A DNA stretch of 64,000 nucleotides from Micromonospora andamanensis. GTDB taxonomy: Bacteria; Actinomycetota; Actinomycetes; Mycobacteriales; Micromonosporaceae. Below the pieces are notes generated by a model, which did no database searches, was not told the DNA's origin, and saw only the letters and a list, made by a program, of their open reading frames with translations. The stretch is taken from positions 1 to 64,000 of the forward strand of contig NZ_BOOZ01000012.1 of assembly GCF_016863495.1 (NCBI RefSeq), read 5' to 3'. Below are positions 49,398-57,967 of the stretch, piece after piece (the stretch's first letter is position 1; the number at the start of each line of letters is the position of its first letter). A program made the position numbers and the translations under genes.

Positions 49398-50789
49398 TCA
49401 CAGCGGTAGGCGGTCGGCGCCGGCGAGTGGGCCGACCACCAGTGGCACCAGCGGTGCCGGCAGCACCGGGCCGTGCCGCAGCGTCGGCGTCCAGCCGGCG
49501 TCGGGGTCCAGGTCGGGATCGTGTACGGCGTTGTACGCGGCCACCAGGTCCACCGGCCGGGACGGGCCGTCGGCGGGGTCTACCCAGTTGCCCCGGGTGG
49601 TGATCGCGGTACCGCCCCAGTCGTAGAGCAGGTCGGCGGCGCTGACGCCGGTGCCGAGGGTGAAGTGGTTGTTCTCGGCGTGGACCGCGGACTGGACGCC
49701 GACGCCGATGGCGTACTCGAAGCCGTCGCCACCGAGCCGGTAGGCGTTGTTGTAGACATCGACCTGACCGAAGCGGACCCGGGGCAGCCGCTGGAGCACG
49801 GTGTCGAACAGGTTGTGGTGCAGCGTGACGTTCAGCCGGCCGACGTCCGGGCCGACCGTGTTGGACGAGCCGATGAGCATCAGCTTGTCGCGTCCGGAGA
49901 ACCGGTTCCAGGAGGCGGTGACCAGGCTGGCGGTGTGGGTGACGTCCAGCGCGCCGTCGTGCACCTGGTACGGCCGTCCGAAGTGGATCGGTTGGGCGCT
50001 GTCCGGGTTGTCACCGTCGGTGAACGTGTTGTGGTCGATCCACACGTTTTCGCTGCGGCGCACCGAGACCTGGTCGTACTGCGAGTTCCAGTTGCCGGCC
50101 TCGCCGTCGGTGGGGGACCAGGCGGGAAAGCAGTCCCGGGCGTCGTCGAAGGTGATGTTGCGGACGATCACGTTCGACGCCCTGTCGATCATCAGAGTGA
50201 GACCTGTCAGTCGGCCCCCCCGTAGCCCGATGATCGTGGTGTTCGGGCCCACGTTGATCTGGGTCTGCCGGGTCTGGTTGGTCACCGACCGTGCCCGCGC
50301 CTGCTCCAGTGGCCCGCTCGGCGCCACCCGGCCCCACACCGCCGGGTCGTACGCGGCCAGGTACGCCGCCAGCGAGTATTCGGGGTCGGCCAGGTCGGTG
50401 CAGTCGAGCAGCCGGCCGTCGGCGGCTTCGAAACCGTCGACGCTGCCGCTGACGTACACGATCTTCGGGGTGGCGTTCGTCGCGTTCGTGGCGTTGTCGC
50501 CGCCGAGCGCGGCGACAAGTTCCGCCCGGCTGCGCACCACGCGGATCTGATCGGCCGAGGCGGTGGCGCCTCCGGTGGTGCCGGGCCCGGCGGCGGCCCA
50601 GCCGTCGCCGGCCGGAAGGGCCTGCCGGCCGAGCTGGCGGGCCAGTGGTGAGAGTGGGGCCCTGGTGTCCCGCTCAAGGTGCCTGCCGGTGGGCGAACCC
50701 GGCTCGCTCGACGGTCGTGCCATGGCGGCGGTGGGGGCGGCGGTCAGGGCGACAATGATCGATGCCGCGGCGGCGGCAAGTCTGCGCAT
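49398..50789 (-). CDS. secreted PL1 pectate lyase
   Basis: 463 residues, signal peptide 1-24 (ending AAMA). PL1 core: GPNTTIIGLRGGRLTGLTLM, ENVWIDHNTFTDGDNPDS, VTLHHNLFDTVLQRLPRVRF and VDVYNNAYRLGG. It lacks the linker and binding module of its neighbour and has a different N-terminal region (LVAALGGDNATNATNATPKI). Transcribed in the same direction, 93 bp upstream of the first lyase. An AT-rich promoter region precedes it at about 50815-50900. Confidence 0.92.
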   Translation of the reverse strand: MRRLAAAAASIIVALTAAPTAAMARPSSEPGSPTGRHLERDTRAPLSPLARQLGRQALPAGDGWAAAGPGTTGGATASADQIRVVRSRAELVAALGGDNATNATNATPKIVYVSGSVDGFEAADGRLLDCTDLADPEYSLAAYLAAYDPAVWGRVAPSGPLEQARARSVTNQTRQTQINVGPNTTIIGLRGGRLTGLTLMIDRASNVIVRNITFDDARDCFPAWSPTDGEAGNWNSQYDQVSVRRSENVWIDHNTFTDGDNPDSAQPIHFGRPYQVHDGALDVTHTASLVTASWNRFSGRDKLMLIGSSNTVGPDVGRLNVTLHHNLFDTVLQRLPRVRFGQVDVYNNAYRLGGDGFEYAIGVGVQSAVHAENNHFTLGTGVSAADLLYDWGGTAITTRGNWVDPADGPSRPVDLVAAYNAVHDPDLDPDAGWTPTLRHGPVLPAPLVPLVVGPLAGADRLPL

Positions 50790-50814
50790 CGGCTCGTTCC
50801 GTTTCCTTCGTCGC

Positions 50815-50900
50815 TGTTTCGTATTGATGACGAAGGTTACGGTTATGTTTTTATTGGGGTCAATATTATTGGTGTGCAGATTTGTTGCATTAAATAGCGT
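50815..50900 (-). promoter_or_regulatory. AT-rich promoter of pectate lyase genes
   Basis: The only strongly AT-rich block in this part of the window (TTTTTATTGGGGTCAATATT, ATTAAATAGC). It lies 30-110 bases upstream of the second pectate lyase start. TGCAGATTTGTTGCA at 50875-50889 is a loose relative of the LacI operators at 57755 and 57906 (four-base arms only). Confidence 0.4.
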
Positions 50901-51005
50901 CGGGTGGCATCACCCCGACCTGCTCTGGTCGGGTAACCGCTGTTCATCGCATTTTCTCCGATCCTGTGTGGACCGGAGATTTGCAGTTTGTTGCGGCGAC
51001 GCCTC

Positions 51006-52175
51006 CTATTCTTGCCCGAGCGGATCGGTTCGCCAAGGGGCTGTCGCCCAGGGCACGCCGAGTTCCGACGGCAGTCGGCCCTCGTCGACCACCCGACGCA
51101 GCACCTTGTTGACACCCCGCACCCGCAGCACCCGCTGTGGACCGGCACCGTCGGTCTCCACACGTTCGCCGTCGAGCAGCGTCGGCTCCGGTGCCGCCTG
51201 CAGGGCGGTCAGGACGGCGGTGAACGGTGCGGTCCGGGCCAGCGGCGCGATCAGTGGCACCCGGGGATCGGCCCGATGGGCCAGCAGGTTCTCCAGCAGC
51301 CCGCACCGGCCGGGCACCGCACCGGCGGTGGCCTCGCCGGGCAGCAGCAGCCGGTCGGTCGGGTACTCCAGCACCGCCCGGCCGGCGTCGCCGGTGACGA
51401 TCACCTCACCGGCGATGAAGTCCTCACCGGCGAGGGTCACCGCGGCCACGATCGGTGGCCCGTGCCGGGGCCGTACCCGCAGTGCTGCGGTGTCATCCAC
51501 CTCGATGGGCCGTACCCGGTAGCGCTCCACCTCGATGCTCACCGGCTCCACCGGCCCGCCGCCGACCACCTCGGCGACCGCCAGGCATTGCATCACCGCG
51601 TGGGCGAGCGGATTGGCCAGCGCGCCGTCGAGCACCGGCCGTCCGTCGAGGGTGCGCCGCCCAGCCCAGGGTGAGCGGGCGTAGTAGGCGTCCGGGCGTT
51701 GCCAGGCGGCCACCGTGGCGATGCCGCTCACCGCGCCCACCCGGCCGGCCGCCACTGCGTCCGTCAACGCGGTGAGCGCCGCCGAGCCGAGGGCCTGGAA
51801 CCCGACCTGCACGACCCGACCGGTGGTGGCCAGCGCGCCGGCCAGTTCCTCGTGCTCGGCGGTGGACAGCACAGGTGGCTTCTCCACCAGCACGTCCGCA
51901 CCGGCGGCCACCGCGTCCCGGGCGATGCGCAGATGGGTGTGCGGTGGGGTGCAGATGACCACCACGTCCGGCGCGACGTCGGCGAGCATCGCCCGGTGAT
52001 CGGTGAACACCGGCACCCCGGCCGGGACCGGGGCCGCCGGTTCCGGCTCGATCGGCCGGGTGTCGACAAGCGCGACCAGCCGGACCCGGCCGGCGTCGTG
52101 CAGCGGACCGATCACCCGACGGTGCCATCTCCCGTGCCCGTTCGCGCCCACCAGCGCCACCCGGGGACTCGTCAC
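51006..52175 (-). CDS. Gfo/Idh/MocA-family oxidoreductase
   Basis: 389 residues from GTG 52175. N-terminal Rossmann domain (VALVGANGHGRWHRRVIGPL) with the family motif EKPPVLS; a C-terminal sheet domain follows. Such NAD(P) enzymes oxidise or epimerise sugar hydroxyls. The GTG overlaps the stop of the reductase gene (GTGA), so it is the last gene of the five-gene uronate operon. It differs clearly from the first Gfo/Idh/MocA gene and is not a recent duplicate. Confidence 0.88.
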   Translation of the reverse strand: MTSPRVALVGANGHGRWHRRVIGPLHDAGRVRLVALVDTRPIEPEPAAPVPAGVPVFTDHRAMLADVAPDVVVICTPPHTHLRIARDAVAAGADVLVEKPPVLSTAEHEELAGALATTGRVVQVGFQALGSAALTALTDAVAAGRVGAVSGIATVAAWQRPDAYYARSPWAGRRTLDGRPVLDGALANPLAHAVMQCLAVAEVVGGGPVEPVSIEVERYRVRPIEVDDTAALRVRPRHGPPIVAAVTLAGEDFIAGEVIVTGDAGRAVLEYPTDRLLLPGEATAGAVPGRCGLLENLLAHRADPRVPLIAPLARTAPFTAVLTALQAAPEPTLLDGERVETDGAGPQRVLRVRGVNKVLRRVVDEGRLPSELGVPWATAPWRTDPLGQE

Positions 52176-53656
52176 GCCGCACCGGCCAGAGTGGCGCGTA
52201 CCCCGTGCTGGTGCAGGTCGGTGAGCCAGGCCAGCACGTCGGCGCGGACCTGATCGTCGGCGGCCACCTCGGGCGGGACGACCTCGTCGAGGCCGAGCAC
52301 GGCGTCCACCGCCCCGGCCGGGGTCTGCGGCGCGGCGGCCAGCGCCGCGCGGATCCGTTCCGCCAGCGGGTCGTCAAGCGGCAGAGGCCGGCCGTCGTCG
52401 GCGCTGCCCTGCACGAACCGGATCCAGGCGGCGACGACGAGTGCCGCCCAGCGGGCCGGTCGTCCGGCCGCCCGCAGGTCGGCGACCGTGTGCAGGATGC
52501 GCTGCGGCAGCTTCTGCGAACCGTCCATCGCCACCTGCAGGGTGCGGTGCCGGATCGCCGGGTTGGCGAAACGGTCGAGTACCTGATCGCCGTAACCGAC
52601 CACGTCCACCCCGTCGGGTGGGGCGAAGCTGGCGGCCACGTCCTCGGCGATCAGCCGGCGCAGCACCGTGTCCAGGTGCGGCAGCGCGAGGGCGTCCGCG
52701 ATCGTCTCGCAGCCGGCCAGCGCGCCGAGGTACGCGGTAGCCGAGTGCACCCCGTTGAGGGCGCGCAGCTTCAGCCGTTCCCACGGTCCCGCGTCCGCGC
52801 AGAGCACCGCCCCGGCGCGGTCCCAGGCGGGACGACCGCCGGGGAAGTCGTCCTCGATCACCCACTGGGTGTACGGCTCGGCCGCCACCGCCGCGAGATC
52901 CTCGACGCCGAGTGCCCGCTGGGCCGCGGCGAGGGTCTCCGGGGTGCTGGCCGGGACGATGCGGTCCACCATGGTGCCCGGAAAACCGACGTGCGCCTCG
53001 ACCCAGTCGACCGCCGGTGGCGGAGTGCCCGCGTACGCCAGGGACTGGGTCACCAGGCCGCGCAGCCGGCGGCCGTTGGCGGGCAGGTTGTCGCAGCTGA
53101 CCAGGGCGATCGGTCCGGCGTCGGCGGCGGCGCGGGCCAGCAGGCCACGCACCAGCAGGCCCGGCACGGTGGCCGGTGGCCGGTCGGTGGTCAGGTCGGC
53201 GACCAGGTCGGCGTCGGGGCGCAGCGTGCCGGCGGCCGGGTCGAGCTGGTACGCCTTCTCGGTCACGGTCAGGGTGACCACCCGGATCGACGGGTCGGCC
53301 AGCAGGGCCACCACCGCCTGCGGGTCGGCGGCGGCCAGCCGCACCCCGGCCAGCGCGCCGACCACCCGGGTGCGCCGGTCGGCGGCGGACAGCGTGCTGA
53401 CGCTGAAGAGATTGTCCTGGGCGGCGAGGGTCGCCACGAGCGCCGCGTTGCGGGGTGCCACGCCGACGATGCCCCAGTCGCCGCCGGCCAGGCCGATCGC
53501 CTGTTCGGTGTAGACCGCCTGGTGGGCCCGGTGGAAGGCGCCGAGACCGAGGTGCACCACGCCGGCCGGCACGGTGCCCGGCCGGACCAGCGGACGCGCC
53601 TCGGCGGGCAACCGGCGCACCACCCCCAACCCGAGGCGGGACGCGCCCACTGTCAC
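52172..53656 (-). CDS. mannitol-dehydrogenase-family uronate reductase
   Basis: 494 residues from GTG 53656, overlapping the dehydratase stop (GTGA). VHLGLGAFHRAHQAVYTEQA, WGIVGVAPRN, VSCDNLPANGRRLRG and RALNGVHSATAYLGALAGCE are the signatures of the UxuB/UxaB/mannitol dehydrogenase family. Beside a uronate isomerase it should reduce fructuronate to mannonate or tagaturonate to altronate. Which of the two cannot be told from sequence. Fourth gene of the operon. Confidence 0.88.
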   Translation of the reverse strand: MTVGASRLGLGVVRRLPAEARPLVRPGTVPAGVVHLGLGAFHRAHQAVYTEQAIGLAGGDWGIVGVAPRNAALVATLAAQDNLFSVSTLSAADRRTRVVGALAGVRLAAADPQAVVALLADPSIRVVTLTVTEKAYQLDPAAGTLRPDADLVADLTTDRPPATVPGLLVRGLLARAAADAGPIALVSCDNLPANGRRLRGLVTQSLAYAGTPPPAVDWVEAHVGFPGTMVDRIVPASTPETLAAAQRALGVEDLAAVAAEPYTQWVIEDDFPGGRPAWDRAGAVLCADAGPWERLKLRALNGVHSATAYLGALAGCETIADALALPHLDTVLRRLIAEDVAASFAPPDGVDVVGYGDQVLDRFANPAIRHRTLQVAMDGSQKLPQRILHTVADLRAAGRPARWAALVVAAWIRFVQGSADDGRPLPLDDPLAERIRAALAAAPQTPAGAVDAVLGLDEVVPPEVAADDQVRADVLAWLTDLHQHGVRATLAGAA

Positions 53657-54954
53657 CGCCACGCCGGACCGTCCGGGAAGCGGAAGGTGGCGATCGACTC
53701 GGGATGCATGGTGGCGCTGTAGCCCGGTGCGGTAGGCAACAGGTAGCGCCCGTCGCGGGTGCGTACCGGGTCGACGAAGTGCTCGTGCAGGTGATCCACG
53801 TACTCCACCATCCGCCCCTCCAGGCTCGTGCCCACCCGTAGGTAGTCGAAGATCGCCAGGTGCTGCACGTACTCGCAGAGACCGACCCCACCGGCGTGCG
53901 GGCAGATCGGCACCCCGAACTTCGCCGCCATCAGGATCTCGGCGAGCACCTCGTTGACCCCGCCCACCCGGCACGCGTCGATCTGCATCACGCCTATCGC
54001 CTCGGCCTGTAGCAACTGCTTGAAGATGACCTTGTTGGCGGCCACCTCGCCGGTGGCGACCCGGCACCGCCCGTCGGTCAGCTCACCCATCGCGCGGGCG
54101 ATCCGGGCGTGACCGAGGACGTCGTCGGCGTGCGTCGGCTCCTCGATCCAGTACGGGTCCACCTCGGCGAGCGCCGTCATGTTGGTGATCGCCTCGTCGA
54201 CGTCCCAGACCTGGTTCGCGTCCATCATCAGCAGGGCGTCCGGGCCGATCTCCGCCCGGATGATCCGGGCCCGCCGCAGGTCGTCGTCGGGCGGGCCGCC
54301 GACCTTCATCTTCATCGCCCGCCATCCCTGCTCGTACGCGGCCCGGGTGAGCGCCCGGACCTTGTCGTCCGGGTAGCCGAGCCAGCCCACCGAGGTGGTG
54401 TACGACGGGAAACCGTCCCGTTCCAGCCGGCCGAGCCGGTCGGTGAGCCCGTCGCGTCCCTTGTCCAGGATCGCGGCTGCCTCGTCCGCGGTGAGCGCGT
54501 CGGTGATGTGCTTGAAGTCGACGTTCGCCACCAGCTCGTCGGTGGGCAGTTCGGCCAGGTAACGCCACATGGGCTTACCGGCCAGCTTGGCCCGTAGGTC
54601 CCACACCGCGTTGACCAGCGCGCCGGTGGCCATGTGGATGACGCCCTTCTCCGGGCCGAGCCAGCGCAGCTGCACGTCGGCGACGAGCGAGCGCCAGAAC
54701 GCCACCGGCTCGGCGGCGATCTCCGCCACGCTGCGTCCCCGTACGTGGTGGGACAGCGCGTGGACGGCGGCGCAGGTGATCTCGTTGCCTCGGCCGTTGG
54801 TGAAGGTGAAGCCCGCGCCTGTCGGTCCGTCGTCGGTGCTCAGCTCCACGTAGGTGGCCGAGTAGTCGCCCCTGTTTATCGCGTCGGAGCCGTCGCCACT
54901 GGCGGCTGTGGGAAACCGTACGTCGTGCACGGTGACCTCGGTGATGCTGGTCAT
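53653..54954 (-). CDS. fuconate-dehydratase-like enolase-superfamily enzyme
   Basis: 433 residues from ATG 54954, overlapping the isomerase stop (ATGA). It matches L-fuconate dehydratase along its length: VRFPTAASGDGSDAINRGDY, LRWLGPEKGVIHMATGALVN, SVGWLGYPDDK, MKMKVGG (general base), MMDANQVWDVDEA (metal), EEPTHADDVLGH, PHAGGVGLCEYVQHLAIFDY. The family dehydrates acid sugars including L-fuconate and L-galactonate. In this operon its substrate is probably an aldonate from uronate reduction, replacing UxaA/UxuA. Confidence 0.88.
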   Translation of the reverse strand: MTSITEVTVHDVRFPTAASGDGSDAINRGDYSATYVELSTDDGPTGAGFTFTNGRGNEITCAAVHALSHHVRGRSVAEIAAEPVAFWRSLVADVQLRWLGPEKGVIHMATGALVNAVWDLRAKLAGKPMWRYLAELPTDELVANVDFKHITDALTADEAAAILDKGRDGLTDRLGRLERDGFPSYTTSVGWLGYPDDKVRALTRAAYEQGWRAMKMKVGGPPDDDLRRARIIRAEIGPDALLMMDANQVWDVDEAITNMTALAEVDPYWIEEPTHADDVLGHARIARAMGELTDGRCRVATGEVAANKVIFKQLLQAEAIGVMQIDACRVGGVNEVLAEILMAAKFGVPICPHAGGVGLCEYVQHLAIFDYLRVGTSLEGRMVEYVDHLHEHFVDPVRTRDGRYLLPTAPGYSATMHPESIATFRFPDGPAWR

Positions 54955-56378
54955 GACTCTTCTCCGAACTTGAAGACCCGCTTCGGCAGCCGGTACGCGA
55001 GGTCGACCATGGTCTCGGCGGCCTCGTCCATGGGCAGCCGGTGCTCGGCGACCAGCCGGGCCAGGAAGCCGGCGTCGATGCGGCGTGCCACATCGTGGCG
55101 GACCGGGATGGAGCAGAACGCCCGGGTGTCGTCGACGAACCCGGCGGTGTTGTAGAAGCCGGCGGTCTCGGTGACCGACTCGCGGAAGCGGCGCAGCACC
55201 TCGGGGGAGTCCAGGAACCACCAGGGCGCACCGAGCAGCAGGGCGGCGTACCCACCGGCCAGCGGCGCCAGCTCCCGGGTGAAGGTGTCCTCGTCGAGGG
55301 TGTACAGCACCACCCGCAGCCGGGGATCGTTGCCGTACGCGTCCAGCAGCGGGGCGAGGGCGTGCACGTACTCGGTGACCTGCGGGATGTCGCCGCCGAC
55401 GTCGCGGCCGTGCCGGGCGTGCAGCCACCGGTTGTGGTTGCGTACCGCGCCGGGGTGCAGCTGCATGACCAGACCGTCGTCGAGTGACATCCGGGCGAAC
55501 TCCAGCAGCATGTGTGCCCGGAACGCCTCCGCGTCGTCGGGCTCCGCCGCACCCCGTCGCGCCCGGTCGAACAGCGTCGCCGCGTCGGCACCGAGGTCGA
55601 GAGTGCGGGCGGTGGGGTGGCCGTGGTCGGAGGAGGTGGCACCGGCGGCGATGAAGGCGGCCCGGCGGGCGCGCAGGGCGGCCAGATAGCCGGCGTACGT
55701 CCCGGTGTCCTCGCCGGTGATCTCACCGAGCTGGTCGACGTTCGTCGACCAGCCCTCGAAGTCCAGGTCGACCACGTTGTCCGGGCGGAAGGTGGTGACC
55801 ACCCGGCCGCCCGGCCCGCCCCAGCCGTCGGCGGCGAGCTTGGCGTGCCGGCCCAGGTCGTCCAGGGGTGACTCGGTGGTGGCGAGCACCTCGATGTTGA
55901 ACCGTTCGAACAGCGCCCGGGGTCGGAAGCCGGGCTCGGCGAGCCGGGCCGCGAGGGCGTCGTACACCTCGTCGGCGGTGCCCGGGGTGAGCCGGGTGTG
56001 GACGCCGAACACCTCGGTGAAGGTCTGCTCCAGCCACAGCCGTGACGGGGTGCCGCGGAACAGGTGCCAGTGGTCGGCGAACCGACGCCAGATCCGTCGC
56101 CCGTCGGTCTCCACCGGGCTGCCGTCGTGGCTGGGGACGCCCAGCTCGCCGGGGCGCACGCCCTGGCTGAGCAGCATCCGGGTCACGTAGTGGTCGGGCA
56201 CGATGAGCAGCTGCGACGGGTCGGGGAACGGCTGGTCCTCGGCCAGCAGCGCGGGGTCCACGTGCCCGTGCGGGGAGATGATGGGCAACTGCGCCACGAG
56301 CGCGTACAGCTCCCGGGCCAGCGCGCGTTGGCCCGGCTCGGCGGGGAGGAGCAGATCGGGTCTGGTCGAGGTGGGCAC
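54951..56378 (-). CDS. uxaC: uronate isomerase
   Basis: 475 residues from GTG 56378 after GGAGC. PIISPHGHVDPALLAEDQPF (metal His pair), FNIEVLATTESPLDDL and FCSIPVRHDVARRIDAGFLA are typical of UxaC, a metal-dependent amidohydrolase-fold enzyme turning D-glucuronate/D-galacturonate into fructuronate/tagaturonate. It is the entry step of the operon and directly precedes the dehydratase and reductase, with four-base overlaps. Confidence 0.92.
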   Translation of the reverse strand: MPTSTRPDLLLPAEPGQRALARELYALVAQLPIISPHGHVDPALLAEDQPFPDPSQLLIVPDHYVTRMLLSQGVRPGELGVPSHDGSPVETDGRRIWRRFADHWHLFRGTPSRLWLEQTFTEVFGVHTRLTPGTADEVYDALAARLAEPGFRPRALFERFNIEVLATTESPLDDLGRHAKLAADGWGGPGGRVVTTFRPDNVVDLDFEGWSTNVDQLGEITGEDTGTYAGYLAALRARRAAFIAAGATSSDHGHPTARTLDLGADAATLFDRARRGAAEPDDAEAFRAHMLLEFARMSLDDGLVMQLHPGAVRNHNRWLHARHGRDVGGDIPQVTEYVHALAPLLDAYGNDPRLRVVLYTLDEDTFTRELAPLAGGYAALLLGAPWWFLDSPEVLRRFRESVTETAGFYNTAGFVDDTRAFCSIPVRHDVARRIDAGFLARLVAEHRLPMDEAAETMVDLAYRLPKRVFKFGEES

Positions 56379-56402
56379 GGCAAGCGGCTCCTGTGGTCGG
56401 TG

Positions 56403-57731
56403 TCAGTCGAGGGTGAGCAGGTCGGCCACCCGCACCGGGGCGCCGGTGTCGAAGGACCGGTTGGCGGCCAGGCCGGTGAGCAGGGCCAGCGCCCCGTCGC
56501 GGGCGCTGGCCGCGCGGTGCAGCGGATCGGGTACGCCACCGAACAGCACCTGGGTCATCCGGGTGTCCGCCCCGCCGTGCCCGTGCCGGGTGTACCCGTC
56601 GACCTCGATGCGTCGCGGCGGTGACCAGAAGGGACGCAGGGTCAGCGTGGCCGCGCCCCCCTCGTCGGCTGCCTGGTCGCCGTGCAGCGCGGCGCCCTTG
56701 AGCGCGCCGGCGGCGGCCGGACTGACGAACTCGCTCTCGGTGACCTCCAGTTCGAGGCGGCCCCGGCTGCCGTTGACCATCACCCGGTAACCCTCCCAGG
56801 GCGCGTACGCGGTGAGGTGGTAGGTCATGGTGGCCCCGGTGGAGTAGGTGGCCAGCACCGCCATGTCGTCCTCGATGCTGACCCCGGGGGCGAAGACGTT
56901 GCGGTCGCGGTGGTAGCCGTCCTCGGCCTCGGCGTCCAGGTACAGCTCGCGCAGCCGGGGGTGCTCGGCCAGGCGCAACGCGAACGGGTCGTCGTCGGCG
57001 TCCGGCGAGGCGTGCGCCCGGTCGTAGTCGCGGGCGTAGCCGTGGCGGCGGCCGGCGTCGCCGTAGAAGAACAGCCGGCCGGCTGCGTACACCTGCACGG
57101 GGGTGGCGTCCAGCCACCAGTTGACCAGGTCGAAGTGATGGCTGGCCTTGTGCACCATCAGGCCGCCGGAGCTGGCCTTGTCACGGTGCCAGCGGCGGAA
57201 GTAGTCGGCGCCGTGGCGCACGTCGAGCAGCCACTCGAAGTGCACCGAGCCGATCTCGCCGACCGCACCGTCGGCCAGCAGCCGGCGGACCTGCTCGTGC
57301 AACGGGTTGTAGCGGTAGTTGAAGGCCACCGTCACCCGCCGTCCGGTTCGCCGGACCGCGTCGAGGATCCGCTGGCAGCGCGGTGCGTCGGTGGTCATCG
57401 GCTTCTCGGTGACCACGTCGCAGCCGGCCTCCAGCGCGGCCACCACGTACTCGTCGTGGGTGACGTCCACGGAGGTCACCAGCACCACGTCGACGTGTTC
57501 CTTGGCCAGCATCGCGAGGAAGTCGTCCGCGTGGTACGTCGGCACCGGCCGATGGCCCAGCTCGCCGAGCCACCGGTTGTGGGCGTCCATCCGAGCCTGG
57601 TTGACGTCGGCGAACGCGACAAGCTCGGCGGTGTCGGCGTGGTCGCGCACCAGCGCGCGGACGAACATCTCGGCGCGTGCGCCGGTGCCGACCACGGCGT
57701 GCCGTACCCGCCTGCCAGGTTGCGGTGACAC
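56403..57731 (-). CDS. Gfo/Idh/MocA-family oxidoreductase
   Basis: 442 residues from GTG 57731 with GAGGAGG upstream. VRHAVVGTGARAEMFVRALV (Rossmann), EKPMTTD, FNYRYNPLHEQVRRLLADGA and GGLMVHKASHHFDLVNWWLD are present. At 442 residues it is longer than the other copy and has an aromatic, acidic insert (DAEAEDGYHRDRNVFAPG). It probably oxidises a pectin-derived sugar or removes a modification. First gene of the operon, facing the LacI operators. Confidence 0.9.
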   Translation of the reverse strand: MSPQPGRRVRHAVVGTGARAEMFVRALVRDHADTAELVAFADVNQARMDAHNRWLGELGHRPVPTYHADDFLAMLAKEHVDVVLVTSVDVTHDEYVVAALEAGCDVVTEKPMTTDAPRCQRILDAVRRTGRRVTVAFNYRYNPLHEQVRRLLADGAVGEIGSVHFEWLLDVRHGADYFRRWHRDKASSGGLMVHKASHHFDLVNWWLDATPVQVYAAGRLFFYGDAGRRHGYARDYDRAHASPDADDDPFALRLAEHPRLRELYLDAEAEDGYHRDRNVFAPGVSIEDDMAVLATYSTGATMTYHLTAYAPWEGYRVMVNGSRGRLELEVTESEFVSPAAAGALKGAALHGDQAADEGGAATLTLRPFWSPPRRIEVDGYTRHGHGGADTRMTQVLFGGVPDPLHRAASARDGALALLTGLAANRSFDTGAPVRVADLLTLD

Positions 57732-57754
57732 CTACCGACCCTCCTCGATCTCTC

Positions 57755-57768
57755 TGCAAACCTTTGCA
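57755..57768. promoter_or_regulatory. LacI-type operator 1
   Basis: TGCAAA-CC-TTTGCA, perfect six-base arms, 24 bases upstream of the Gfo/Idh/MocA start. The form matches LacI/GalR operators. Confidence 0.8.
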
Positions 57769-57905
57769 TTGAAGTAACCACGGTCGATCGGCCTTCGTCA
57801 ACGAGCGTCGAAAAATCGGCGGCCTTTGCCCCGTTTGATGGGCTTAAATGCGCATGGAACGTGGCCCGCCGAAACACAGCTGTAACCATCCACCGTTGAC
57901 ACTGG

Positions 57906-57919
57906 AGCAACCGTTTGCA
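57906..57919. promoter_or_regulatory. LacI-type operator 2
   Basis: AGCAAC-CG-TTTGCA is a degenerate copy of operator 1, 49 bases upstream of the regulator ATG and 151 bases (centre to centre) from operator 1. It could support looping and autoregulation. Confidence 0.7.
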
Positions 57920-57967
57920 TTAATTGGCGACACCGTGACCGCCGACACATCGACGAAGGGGGCCTGG

